NCBI RefSeq assembly: GCF_000815025.1
Contig: NZ_CP007541.1
Span: 310,001-374,000, forward strand
DNA: 64,000 nt
Origin: Coxiella endosymbiont of Amblyomma americanum
GTDB lineage: Bacteria; Pseudomonadota; Gammaproteobacteria; Coxiellales; Coxiellaceae
Reading direction: 5' to 3'
The notes beneath the pieces are model-generated. The model made no database searches, was not told where the DNA came from, and worked only from the letters and a program-made list of their open reading frames with translations. The position numbers and the translations under genes were made by a program. Below, one piece after another: positions 56,145-64,000 of this stretch (its first letter is position 1; every line of letters starts with the position of its first letter).

Positions 56145-57377
56145 ATGATTGTAGAGGGAAGAGGTCTTGCTATCTCTCACGGTGCAATTAGTCCAAATGC
56201 TCTCAAGGTGCTTCGCCGATTAAACAAGTCCGGCTACAGGGCTTTTCTGGTTGGGGGTAGCGTAAGAGATATCCTGTTGGGGATTCGACCTAAGGATTTT
56301 GATATTGCAACCAACGCTCACCCACTAGAGATTCAGAAGCTCTTCAAAAATAGCCGTCTTATCGGAAAACGGTTTCTTTTGGTGCACGTTTTTTTTTCTA
56401 ACGAAATTGTCGAGGTATCTACTTTTCGTTCTAACACGTCAATATTTTTTAAGAAAACGTCTCGAGAAAAAAAAAAGACAAAGCAGTTAACAAATAATAA
56501 CGCTTATGGAACACTTGAAGAAGACGCCAGTTGTCGAGATTTTACAGTAAACGCGCTGTATTACGATATAAATAATTTTTCAATCATAGACTTTACTAAT
56601 GGAATGAAAGATCTAGAGAGAGGTTTGATTCGCATGATTGGTAATCCCACTCAGCGATATCATGAAGATCCTATTCGATTATTAAGAGCCGTGCGATTAG
56701 CAGCAAAGCTCAATTTTAAGATTCACATGGATACAAAAAAACCTCTTCTACGATTACACAATCTCTTGCGTCATGTGCCTAGAACTCGCTTATTCGCGGA
56801 ATTATTAAAAATGTTTTGTGTGGGACACGCACAACGTTCTTACCAACTATTGAAGTACACTAACTACATGGGAATGTTATTTCCAGAAATGATCGCTTTT
56901 CTGGAAAGAAATCAGAATGCAAATTATCAAAATTTGATTGAATATTCTTTAAAATCAATAGACGAACGTTATTACAACAAGCAAACATTAAACCCAGGAT
57001 TTTTACTCGCTATTTTCTTATGGCCTGTAGTGCAAGAAACAGTAGAGAAACATTTTCAGAAAGACAAGAAATTATTTTCCTCATTTTACTATGGAATAAA
57101 TCACACCCTTTATCTGCAAAAAAAAACGTTAGCTATTCCACGTCGTTTGATGAAAATGATACGCTCCATTTGGTTATTGCAATATCATTTGGAGCAGCAG
57201 AGTTACAATCATGTTTATAAGGTTTCTCAAGAACGTTTTTTTCCAGCAGCATTGAATTTTTTAGAACTACGAGAACGTACGGGTGAACCTTTAACTACGA
57301 TCGTTTATTGGTGGCGTATTTTTCTTAATGGTAACACTAAACAACGCGAACAATTAATAAATAAATTGAAAGGTTGA
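56145..57377 (+). CDS. pcnB: Poly(A) polymerase I
   Basis: Adds 3' poly(A) tails that promote RNA decay. The nucleotidyltransferase core is FLVGGSVRDILLGIRPKDFDIATNAHP, with the two metal aspartates in DFD, and a third acidic site in DASCRDFTVNAL. The RYHEDPIRLLRAVRLAAKL motif follows. The opening AISHGAISPNALKVLRRLNKSGY resembles PcnB rather than the related CCA-adding enzyme. The 410 residues lack the long arginine-rich tail of E. coli PcnB. The folK gene follows immediately, the usual pcnB-folK pair. Confidence 0.93.
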   Translation: MIVEGRGLAISHGAISPNALKVLRRLNKSGYRAFLVGGSVRDILLGIRPKDFDIATNAHPLEIQKLFKNSRLIGKRFLLVHVFFSNEIVEVSTFRSNTSIFFKKTSREKKKTKQLTNNNAYGTLEEDASCRDFTVNALYYDINNFSIIDFTNGMKDLERGLIRMIGNPTQRYHEDPIRLLRAVRLAAKLNFKIHMDTKKPLLRLHNLLRHVPRTRLFAELLKMFCVGHAQRSYQLLKYTNYMGMLFPEMIAFLERNQNANYQNLIEYSLKSIDERYYNKQTLNPGFLLAIFLWPVVQETVEKHFQKDKKLFSSFYYGINHTLYLQKKTLAIPRRLMKMIRSIWLLQYHLEQQSYNHVYKVSQERFFPAALNFLELRERTGEPLTTIVYWWRIFLNGNTKQREQLINKLKG

Positions 57378-57385
57378 TAAAAATA

Positions 57386-57907
57386 ATGATAGTTTATATT
57401 GGCGTTGGTTCTAACCTTAATTTTCCTATTAAACAAGTAAAAACTGCAATTGCTAATTTGGCGATGTTACCAAAAACAGTAATTTTACATTACTCTAGTT
57501 TTTATAAAAGCCGTCCCACAGGTCCTCAAGATCAGCCAAATTATATAAATGCTGTTGCAGTCTTAGAAACAACATTATTGCCTACAGCGCTTTTAAAAGC
57601 GCTAAAAAATTTAGAAAAAACACAAGGGCGTAAGTGTTCTAAAATACGATGGGGAGCGCGTGCCATAGATCTTGACATTTTGCTATACGGTAAGAGTATA
57701 ATACGAAGCAAGGTGCTTTCTGTTCCTCACCCACAACTTCAGCTGAGAGAGTTTGTACTTTATCCTTTATCCGAGGTTGCACCCGATCTAGTTTTACCAA
57801 CAACAGGCGAATCTATTTTAACATTGAAAAAACTTTGTCCCGCAAATGGTATAAAGCGGTTGATTAATTTTACTTATCTACAAAATGTAGAATGTGAAAA
57901 ACTGTAG
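57386..57907 (+). CDS. folK: 2-amino-4-hydroxy-6-hydroxymethyldihydropteridine pyrophosphokinase
   Basis: Folate-pathway kinase that activates the pterin for joining to p-aminobenzoate. VYIGVGSNL opens the protein, FYKSRPTGPQDQPNYINAVA follows, and the catalytic RWGARAIDLDILLYG has the two metal-binding aspartates (many relatives have GPRTLDLDI). The ATG at 57386 gives 173 residues; an in-frame TTG at 57374 overlaps the pcnB stop. Confidence 0.94.
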   Translation: MIVYIGVGSNLNFPIKQVKTAIANLAMLPKTVILHYSSFYKSRPTGPQDQPNYINAVAVLETTLLPTALLKALKNLEKTQGRKCSKIRWGARAIDLDILLYGKSIIRSKVLSVPHPQLQLREFVLYPLSEVAPDLVLPTTGESILTLKKLCPANGIKRLINFTYLQNVECEKL

Positions 57908-58073
57908 TTATTTATTGTATGAACATTGAAAAATTTTTTAGAAATGAATTTATATTTAACTTATCAATGTTGTGAGTGTTCATTGATTGTTATTTATTCT
58001 TACGTATATTGTTTACATTGTATGAAAAATGAACAGGAAGATGCTTACTAGTTTAACAAGAAAGAAGTCAGCT

Positions 58074-58553
58074 ATGGTTGTTTATCCTGGTACCTTTGAC
58101 CCCTTAACGCAAGGTCACATTGACATTGTTAGACGCGCTTTATTTCTTTTTGAGAACATCACTATAGCTTGTTATGCTTCTCCGATTATTGGCGACAGAA
58201 CGTCTTATTTATCTCTATCCGAACGCGTTCGTTTGATTAAAGAGGTGTTTTCTGATAGTCCCAATATAAAAGTCGTGTCTTTTAAAGGATTATTAGTTGA
58301 TTTCGTAAAACAGAATAATACTCCAATCATACTACGCGGTCTGCGTAGTGTTGCTGATTTTGATTATGAACTACAATTAGCATATATGAATTACCGTTTA
58401 TCGCCAGAGATTGAAACTGTTTTCCTGTCCGCCAGAGAAGGATATAATTACATTTCTGGAACCTTGGTAAGGGAAATCATGGAGTTAGGTGGCGATATAT
58501 CTTCTTTTGTACCTGTACCTATCTCTGAATGGCTAAAAAAAAGGAAAAAATAA
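58074..58553 (+). CDS. coaD: Phosphopantetheine adenylyltransferase
   Basis: Fourth step of CoA synthesis, transfer of AMP from ATP to 4'-phosphopantetheine. The nucleotidyl-transferase signature GTFDPLTQGHID is at residues 6-17, and the second motif YNYISGTLVREI near residues 124-135. The start at 58074 gives 159 residues, the E. coli length. In-frame ATGs at 58029 and 58041 would add a basic extension and cannot be excluded. The ferredoxin gene begins on the next base after its stop. Confidence 0.93.
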   Translation: MVVYPGTFDPLTQGHIDIVRRALFLFENITIACYASPIIGDRTSYLSLSERVRLIKEVFSDSPNIKVVSFKGLLVDFVKQNNTPIILRGLRSVADFDYELQLAYMNYRLSPEIETVFLSAREGYNYISGTLVREIMELGGDISSFVPVPISEWLKKRKK

Positions 58554-58823
58554 ATGGCATTGAGAATTACGGAAGAGTGTATTAATTGTGATGTCTGTGA
58601 GCCAGAGTGTCCAAATGAAGCTATTTCTATGGGTGAACTAATCTACGAGATAAATCCCGACCAATGCACCGAATGCATAGGGCACTTTGACGAACCACAA
58701 TGCCGACAAGTATGTCCAGTAGACTGCATACCTTTAGGATTTCCAGAATCCAATGACGCCTTAATGGAAAAGTACCATCGTTTACAATTGCTCCGCGACA
58801 TACAATTAATAAGGAAAGCTTGA
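58554..58823 (+). CDS. YfhL-type 2[4Fe-4S] ferredoxin
   Basis: An 89-residue ferredoxin. Two cluster motifs are visible: CINCDVCEPECP and CTECIGHFDEPQCRQVCPVDC, the second with the longer spacer characteristic of the YfhL/Alvin group. The partner is not known from this context. The ATG abuts the coaD stop, the same coaD-fdx adjacency seen in other gammaproteobacteria. Confidence 0.93.
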   Translation: MALRITEECINCDVCEPECPNEAISMGELIYEINPDQCTECIGHFDEPQCRQVCPVDCIPLGFPESNDALMEKYHRLQLLRDIQLIRKA

Positions 58824-58842
58824 AAAATTAGAAGAACCACCA

Positions 58843-58860
58843 AAATCGCCTAAGCGATTT
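58843..58860. terminator. Possible bidirectional terminator stem
   Basis: AAATCGC, a CTAA loop and GCGATTT form a seven-base stem in the short gap between the convergent ferredoxin and rpmG genes. No clean T-run follows on either side, so this is a weak call. Confidence 0.4.
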
Positions 58861-58889
58861 CAGCGATTTTCTAAAAAAGTTTTCCATCG

Positions 58890-59102
58890 TTATTTCGGTA
58901 TTTTTCCTTCTTTAAAAAGCACATGCATTCCAAGCTTCCCCGTTTTTGGATTCCAAGCACGCCGGTCAAATTTTCTGACAGCTAATTTTCCTTCGGTATT
59001 TCTTTTATTCTTTGTAGTCGTGTAACAGGTGCAAGTTAATCTACCATATTTAGTTTTTCCGGTGGATTGTAGCATAATCTTTTCACGAATTTTAATAGCC
59101 AT
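58890..59102 (-). CDS. rpmG: Ribosomal protein L33, longer than usual
   Basis: 50S protein near the E site. The core IREKIMLQST, YTTTKNKRNTEGKLAVRKFD and FKEGKIPK is clear. The 70 residues compare with 55 in E. coli: about seven extra residues near position 16-25 (containing CTC) and about eight near 48-58 (RRAWNPKTGKLGMH). It lacks the paired C-x2-C motifs of zinc L33. It is co-directional with rpmB 74 bases upstream. Confidence 0.93.
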   Translation of the reverse strand: MAIKIREKIMLQSTGKTKYGRLTCTCYTTTKNKRNTEGKLAVRKFDRRAWNPKTGKLGMHVLFKEGKIPK

Positions 59103-59176
59103 AAAAATTACCTTGCCTGTATAAAATTATTTAGTTTACTTATTTACATTTTTTATTTTGCTGATCCTTTTATTTT

Positions 59177-59398
59177 CTAAATATTCCTTTTAAGGAGTAC
59201 TGCTTTAACACCTAACTTGTCAATAATGCGCATACCGTGAATAGATACTTTCAAAGTCAAAAAGCGCCCTTCCTCCGAAAACCACAGTCGACGTTTCTTT
59301 AAATTTGGTAGGAAACGGCGTTTTGTTTTGTTGTTTGCATGAGATACTTTATTCCCAACTTGAGGTCGCTTTCCAGTTACTTGACATATTCTTGCCAT
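59177..59398 (-). CDS. rpmB: Ribosomal protein L28
   Basis: 50S protein of 73 residues. [33 protein letters not shown] is the typical opening. I chose the ATG at 59398 because it gives this start and has GGAG about ten bases upstream; an earlier in-frame ATG at 59413 would add five residues. The rpmB-rpmG order is standard. Confidence 0.95.
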   Translation of the reverse strand: MARICQVTGKRPQVGNKVSHANNKTKRRFLPNLKKRRLWFSEEGRFLTLKVSIHGMRIIDKLGVKAVLLKRNI

Positions 59399-59752
59399 AA
59401 ACCTAATCTCCAAAATTTATCTATCGTATACGAAGATATATTTTTTATAAAGTCATGCATAATGAAAAATGCATAAATTAACCTATAAACTAAGGTATTT
59501 TTTATTGGTAATATTTTTTATTTTAAAAGAATTATGTATATTTATGAGATGCAACATTGTTAGCAATAAAGACGAGTTAAAGAGTTTTTTATTTATGTGT
59601 CAAATACATTAAGACGTAAGAGTACCTAAAAGATGTGCGGTATACAATATGTTATTTTACTAGTACCAATAAGGTTACACATCTGAACTTTGATTAAAAA
59701 TAAAAACTGTTATTGATTAGAAGCGTATATTTTATACTTTCATGGAGATTTT
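59399..59752. other. Gene-free gap between rpmB and dut
   Basis: About 350 AT-rich bases separate the divergent rpmB and dut genes. They must hold both promoters, but I cannot point to one. In some gammaproteobacteria radC and coaBC (dfp) lie between rpmB and dut; neither is here. Confidence 0.5.
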
Positions 59753-60211
59753 ATGCCATATTGTATCCAATTAAAAATTTTAGATAAACGTCTTGGAAAG
59801 CAAATACCACTGCCCACTTATGCGACAGATGGTTCGGCTGGGATTGATTTGCGAGCGTGTATCGATAAGCCGCTAAGTGTTTATTCTGGAAAAACTTATA
59901 TAATCGATACTGGGTTTGCAATCCACCTCTGTGATCCCAATGTCGCAGCTATTATATTACCTAGATCAGGGCTAGGGCATCACCATGGAATTGTTTTAGG
60001 CAATCTCATTGGTTTGATTGATTCTGATTACCAAGGTCCAATAGTGATTTCCTGTTGGAATCGCAGTCAATGCCTTTACATTGTTCAACCGGGAGAAAGA
60101 ATTGCGCAACTAGTAGTAGTACCTATTCTAAAAATAGGGTTTGAAATAGTTAAAAAATTTAAAAAAAGCAACAGAAGCACGGGAAGTTTTGGAAGCTCTG
60201 GTCAGTATTGA
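59753..60211 (+). CDS. dut: dUTP diphosphatase
   Basis: Hydrolyses dUTP to dUMP, keeping uracil out of DNA and feeding dTMP synthesis. The five trimeric dUTPase motifs are in order: [37 protein letters not shown] and [10 protein letters not shown]. The last differs from the common RGTGGFGSTG at two glycines but keeps the arginine and phenylalanine. The 152 residues match the family. It converges on pyrE. Confidence 0.96.
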   Translation: MPYCIQLKILDKRLGKQIPLPTYATDGSAGIDLRACIDKPLSVYSGKTYIIDTGFAIHLCDPNVAAIILPRSGLGHHHGIVLGNLIGLIDSDYQGPIVISCWNRSQCLYIVQPGERIAQLVVVPILKIGFEIVKKFKKSNRSTGSFGSSGQY

Positions 60212-60340
60212 ATGCCATATTATTTATTGACGTAAAATTTATGAATTTCAGAAATCTTAAGGGAGCCGGCGTATTATAAAATAAATTCACTTCAAATTTT
60301 AAATGCGCACTATGTTGACACAAGAAACAAGTTACGCTAA

Positions 60341-60961
60341 TTAGGGTTTCCAGTTTTCGGGATTCTCATTCCAAATTATGGCTTTCTTTTTTTCTCTTTT
60401 AGTAATATAACCTTCGAAAAGCGCAACGTTAATTAAAATTTTGAAATTAGAAAGAGCATAATAGTTAAGATTAACTTTGGTACAGTTTTGTTGTGCTTTA
60501 AGCAATTGATAGGAAAAAATAGTGACACAATCCTCGACGGTTGCGAATTGACGTAGTATGCGCGCAGAAGCGACAGTGCTTCTTCCAACACTGATCAGAT
60601 CTTCAACTATTAGTACCTTCTGTCCTAGTCTTAGGTTTCCTTCAATCTGAGTTTTTTTTCCATGGGTTTTTCTTTTATTTCTCACGTATATCATTGGTGA
60701 ATCTAACCGATCCGCTATCCAAGCAGCATGCGGAATACTTGCAGTTGCAATGCCTGATATGACATCAAATTGCAAGTCGTTTTTTTTAATTAAATGTAAT
60801 AAAGAATCGATAACTATTTTACGTTTCTCTGGGTAGGAAATAATAAGGCGATTGTCACAGTAGATAGGAGATAATAATCCTGAAGAAAAGCGATAAGGTT
60901 TTTTAAAATTGAAAGTAACCGCGTTAATATCAAGTAAAATTTTTGCTATTTCTTCTTCCAT
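60341..60961 (-). CDS. pyrE: Orotate phosphoribosyltransferase
   Basis: Joins orotate to PRPP in pyrimidine synthesis. The PRPP-binding motif is VLIVEDLISVGRST near residues 113-126, and the family phrase PYRFSSGLLSPIYCDNR comes near residue 22. The start at 60961 gives 206 residues (MEEEIAKILLDINA); the frame is open to a TTG at 60985, but neither start has a clear ribosome site. About 260 gene-free bases separate it from murI. Confidence 0.93.
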   Translation of the reverse strand: MEEEIAKILLDINAVTFNFKKPYRFSSGLLSPIYCDNRLIISYPEKRKIVIDSLLHLIKKNDLQFDVISGIATASIPHAAWIADRLDSPMIYVRNKRKTHGKKTQIEGNLRLGQKVLIVEDLISVGRSTVASARILRQFATVEDCVTIFSYQLLKAQQNCTKVNLNYYALSNFKILINVALFEGYITKREKKKAIIWNENPENWKP

Positions 60962-61220
60962 ATTTTTATTTTTCTTATTGTACAAGAAACTAGTAAAACC
61001 TCACATGCACTGTATTTAGAAGAAAGCTCTTTTCGATCAAGAAACTATCCTTATTCCGTAGATAATTTTAAAAAACAATGCGCAAAACGTTCTTTTCAAA
61101 AAGCGCTTCTTATTCTAGTCCCAACAAACTGGGCACCTTTAAATCGGCACTTTTTATTTTAGATGATTACTAGATATATAGCTAGAACGTAGATTTTCTA
61201 AGACATATTATTGTCTAATT

Positions 61221-62054
61221 TTATTGGTTTTTGTTATCAATCAAGTAAACGGTATTAGGATTAATGTAACGACCGAGAAAGATTTCTCCAATTCGAGCAA
61301 ATCGCTCTGGAGAATCAGTAACTAAAAATTTTAGTCTAGAATGCAGAGTTGTGTTTTCTAAGCGTTTTTTTCGAATAATCGATTTTGTTGTTACCGCAGT
61401 TGCCATTGCTGTATTGATGATGTTGATTTTCTTTCCAAGAATTTTTACCAACGAATCAGTAAAAATTGGAAAATGCGTACACCCTAAAATAACAGAATCA
61501 TATTGACAACGATTATTAACAACGGGTTCTAAGTATTTTCTTGTCACAAGCATTGCAATTTCATTATTAATACATCCTTCTTCCGCTAGTGCCACAAACA
61601 ATCCACAGACATAACTATTGATGCTAATGTTGGGATTTAGTGTAAATATGATTTTTGGATAAATTCCAGATCGAATGGTAGTTTCAGTAGCAAGTAAGAC
61701 TACTCGGTTATTTTTAGTAGTATTAACTGCTTCTCGAGCCCCCGGTTCTATAACACCTACAATAGGAATATCTGGAAACTGTGTTTTAAGAAAAGACAAT
61801 GCCACCGCAGAAACGGTATTACAAGCCACCACTAATAATTTAATACCCTGTTTTACAAGCAGGGATGCCATACGTATAGCGTAGTTCACGATCGTACTAC
61901 AACTTTTTGTTCCATAAGATACCCTAGCGGTATCACCCAGATAAGTGTAGGACTCACTAGGCAAATGATTAATGAGCTCCTGCAACACCGTAAGTCCACC
62001 TACTCCTGAATCAAATACCCCAATGGGTAGCTGACTCCGTGTATAATTTTCCAC
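61221..62054 (-). CDS. murI: Glutamate racemase
   Basis: Makes D-glutamate for peptidoglycan, which with ftsAZ and the M23 enzyme suggests the cell keeps a wall. The catalytic cysteines are in VACNTVSA near residue 78 and LGCTHFP near residue 190; GVFDSGVGGLTVL opens the protein. It has 277 residues. The GTG start overlaps the rph stop by one base and is preceded by AGGAGG only three bases away, so translation is coupled to rph. Confidence 0.95.
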   Translation of the reverse strand: MENYTRSQLPIGVFDSGVGGLTVLQELINHLPSESYTYLGDTARVSYGTKSCSTIVNYAIRMASLLVKQGIKLLVVACNTVSAVALSFLKTQFPDIPIVGVIEPGAREAVNTTKNNRVVLLATETTIRSGIYPKIIFTLNPNISINSYVCGLFVALAEEGCINNEIAMLVTRKYLEPVVNNRCQYDSVILGCTHFPIFTDSLVKILGKKINIINTAMATAVTTKSIIRKKRLENTTLHSRLKFLVTDSPERFARIGEIFLGRYINPNTVYLIDNKNQ

Positions 62055-62815
62055 TAACCTCCTCTCTTTTTTAGGACTTCCTTTTGTTTTGCGATGATGT
62101 GCTTAATACCCAGACGCGCAAGATTAATTAACTCGCCCAGTTCTTTAGCATAAAAAGAATATCTCTCTGCAGTACCTTGAATCTCAATAAAAGTATCCCT
62201 ATCAGTCATCACAACGTTCATATCTGTGTGAGCATTAGAATCTTCAGTATAATCAAGGTCTAAGATGGGAATATTGTTATAGATTCCGACAGAGACGGCC
62301 GCAACTAAATATTTCAGTGGATCTTGTTGTAAAGTACCTATTCTTCGCAAGAATTGCAACGCTTGTATCAAAGCAACACAACCACCATTGATAGCTGCTG
62401 TTCGAGTACCGCCATCTGCTTGAATAACGTCACAGTCAAGAGTAATTGTGTAAGGACCGAGTAACTTTAGATCGAGGGCTGCTCGTAAGGAACGACCAAT
62501 TAATCTCTGAATTTCTATTGTTCTTCCTTCTTGTTTACCTTTTACAGCTTCGCGATCTGTGCGATTACAGGTAGCACGTGGCAACATACTATACTCGGCA
62601 GTTAACCATCCGTGGCCACTGTTCTTAAGAAAACGCGGGACACCTGCAATGACACTAGCATTACAAATTACTTTTGTCTGTCCCATTTCCACTAACACAG
62701 AGCCTTCAGCGTAAGAAGTAAATTGAGTAATAAAAGTAAGATGTCGCAACTCATCAGTCGCTCTTTTGTTTGTACGCACAATCCCCTTTTTGCCTAACTT
62801 AATGGGGCAAACCAA
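62054..62815 (-). CDS. rph: Ribonuclease PH
   Basis: Phosphate-dependent 3' exonuclease that trims tRNA precursors. [40 protein letters not shown] and [19 protein letters not shown] are all family marks. The 253 residues exceed E. coli RNase PH (238), with extra residues at both ends ([11 protein letters not shown] and KEVLKKRGG). It overlaps murI by one base. Confidence 0.95.
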   Translation of the reverse strand: MVCPIKLGKKGIVRTNKRATDELRHLTFITQFTSYAEGSVLVEMGQTKVICNASVIAGVPRFLKNSGHGWLTAEYSMLPRATCNRTDREAVKGKQEGRTIEIQRLIGRSLRAALDLKLLGPYTITLDCDVIQADGGTRTAAINGGCVALIQALQFLRRIGTLQQDPLKYLVAAVSVGIYNNIPILDLDYTEDSNAHTDMNVVMTDRDTFIEIQGTAERYSFYAKELGELINLARLGIKHIIAKQKEVLKKRGG

Positions 62816-63215
62816 CTAAACTTGCTTTCCATAATCTTGTATTATAGATAAACTAAAACGTTTATTTTACAATCCATCGACGTATAATCTTCACGATGAC
62901 TTTATGCTTAACAATCAACTTGCACTAAAAAGCGACTATACAAATCGTTCTGACAACACAGAAAAATTATATACGAACTGTAAGTACAATCTTGCAGATA
63001 TTTCCAAGAAAGTCAACACCGGTCTAGACAGCTTGGAAATAAAATTTCGTAGCAGCTGAAAAATATCTTTTATGATTGAAGTAACGTATAATAGTAGAAT
63101 GTCATTCAATATGTTTTATTTGTGTATAAATGAAAGCGCAATGCTTAACGCTTATAGTTTTCAATACAAATAGATTGTAATTAAGTATTACCTCTCTAAT
63201 ACAGGTTGTAATGGT
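62816..63215. other. Gene-free 400-base gap between rph and gmk
   Basis: This divergent intergenic stretch is AT-rich, and I see no coding region in it. In many gammaproteobacteria yicC lies between rph and gmk; it is absent here. Promoters for rph and gmk must lie in it, but I could not assign them. Confidence 0.55.
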
Positions 63216-63845
63216 TTGGATAAAAGACAAAGGTCACATCTCTTTGTCGTATCAGCTCCTTCCGGAGCTGGAAAAACTAGTTTGGTTCGCGCGTTGGTTG
63301 GTGAATTGGATGAAATAAAAATTTCTATTTCTTACACTACTCGACCACTACGATTTGGAGATTGTAGTGGTGTGGATTATATTTTTATTAACGAAAATCA
63401 ATTTCAGCAGATGATAAGACAAGGTGCTTTACTAGAACATGCCAGAGTGCATAACCATCATTATGGAACTTCTAAGACATGGGTTCTAAAGCAATTAAGA
63501 GCCAAAAAAGATGTTCTATTAGAAATCGATTGGCAAGGTGCTCGTCAAATACGCAAGTTGTTTCCATTTGCAGTTACTATTTTCATACTGCCTCCATCAA
63601 TGCACGCTTTGCGAGAACGTCTGATGAAGAGACATGAAAGTAACAACAGTACTGGTGTTATACAAAGATTGTCAACTGCTCATGAAGAAATAGCTCATTA
63701 TATAGAGTATGATTATCTTGTGATCAACGACAATTTTAAGTCAGCAGTACAGGACTTGATTTATATTATTAGCGCCGTTCGATTACAAAAAGAGGTTCAG
63801 AGAATGAAATTTACAAAGCTACTGGCGGAGCTTTTAAAAAACTAG
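63216..63845 (+). CDS. gmk: Guanylate kinase
   Basis: Phosphorylates GMP to GDP. The P-loop SAPSGAGKTSL is at residues 13-23, SYTTRPLRFGDCSGVDYIF follows near 39-57, and the LLEIDWQGARQIR motif is near residue 100. The 209 residues match E. coli (207). It appears to use TTG at 63216, since no in-frame ATG lies before the P-loop; the nearby ATG at 63211 is in another frame. The rpoZ gene follows. Confidence 0.94.
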   Translation: MDKRQRSHLFVVSAPSGAGKTSLVRALVGELDEIKISISYTTRPLRFGDCSGVDYIFINENQFQQMIRQGALLEHARVHNHHYGTSKTWVLKQLRAKKDVLLEIDWQGARQIRKLFPFAVTIFILPPSMHALRERLMKRHESNNSTGVIQRLSTAHEEIAHYIEYDYLVINDNFKSAVQDLIYIISAVRLQKEVQRMKFTKLLAELLKN

Positions 63846-63917
63846 TAGGATATTTTCCTTAAAAAGAAAATTAGAGAAAAAAAATTTGAGTAATTTATTT
63901 GAAAGAGGATCTCATTA

Positions 63918-64000
63918 ATGGCGCGTGTTACTGTTGAAGATTGCCTGCGGCACGTTAAAAACCGTTTTGATTTGATATTAAAAGCAGCAAAGAGGGCTCA
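63918..64000 (+). CDS. rpoZ: RNA polymerase omega subunit (3' end outside the window)
   Basis: Only the first 27 codons are present. [20 protein letters not shown] matches the universal omega start, and KAAKRA continues it. GAAAGAGGAT provides the ribosome site. The gmk-rpoZ pair is standard and spoT usually follows. The gene is cut by the window edge, not broken. Confidence 0.93.
   Translation, partial: MARVTVEDCLRHVKNRFDLILKAAKRA

Overview
This window looks like a chromosomal core-genome segment of a host-associated gammaproteobacterium in the Coxiella lineage, most likely a Coxiella-like tick endosymbiont. That assignment is inferred. The 16S rRNA text reads like Coxiella as I remember it, and the gene order follows the C. 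burnetii / Legionella / Pseudomonas pattern: ftsA-ftsZ-lpxC-dciA-secA-coaE, M23 peptidase-tyrS-rrn, tuf-secE-nusG through the ribosomal operons to rplQ, then ssb-MFS, pcnB-folK, coaD, dut, pyrE, rph and gmk-rpoZ. The DNA is AT-rich outside the tuf and rRNA genes, several gaps of 250-600 bases hold no recognisable gene, and many genes use GTG or TTG starts. This fits a reduced symbiont genome. I saw no phage, insertion sequence or CRISPR array.

Layout. 1-7.1 kb: division and envelope genes (partial ftsA, ftsZ, lpxC), the helicase-loader gene dciA, secA and coaE. 7.3-9.9 kb: tRNA-Thr(CGT), an M23 peptidase and a divergent tyrS. 10.0-15.5 kb: a complete rRNA operon (promoter, boxA, 16S, tRNA-Ile, tRNA-Ala, second boxA, 23S, 5S). 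15.6-19.2 kb: coaA, gltX, tRNA-Thr(TGT) and a phosphopantetheinyl transferase. 19.4-21.4 kb: tRNA-Tyr, Gly, Thr(GGT), tufB, a truncated rpsJ and tRNA-Trp. 21.4-33.2 kb: secE, nusG, rplKAJL, rpoBC. 33.3-51.6 kb: the str, S10, spc and alpha operons as one near-continuous block, ending with rpoA-rplQ. 51.7-64 kb: fabV, ssb, an MFS transporter, marC, pcnB-folK, coaD-ferredoxin, rpmB-rpmG, dut, pyrE, rph-murI, gmk and the start of rpoZ.

How the genes work together. Most of the window is transcription and translation machinery: the core RNA polymerase subunits (rpoZ only partial), SecYE and SecA, EF-Tu and EF-G, most ribosomal proteins and one rRNA operon. Around it sit cell division and outer-membrane lipid A genes, three steps of CoA synthesis (coaA, coaD, coaE) with a CoA-using phosphopantetheinyl transferase, one folate step (folK), nucleotide genes (dut, pyrE, gmk) and RNA-tail enzymes (pcnB, rph).

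Most notable is an apparently perfect 1,593-base duplication carrying tuf. Both copies have the same upstream flank (the 3' part of tRNA-Thr) and the same downstream flank (the 5' part of rpsJ). As a result fusA is followed by a dead tRNA fragment, and tufB by a truncated rpsJ that ends one base before tRNA-Trp. Other points are a 21-bp hairpin in 23S helix 25, absence of the large 23S insertions reported in C. burnetii, and an S14 with a C-C-C-H zinc-ribbon-like pattern. No undescribed multi-gene system was found; the novelty is in rearrangement and fine structure.
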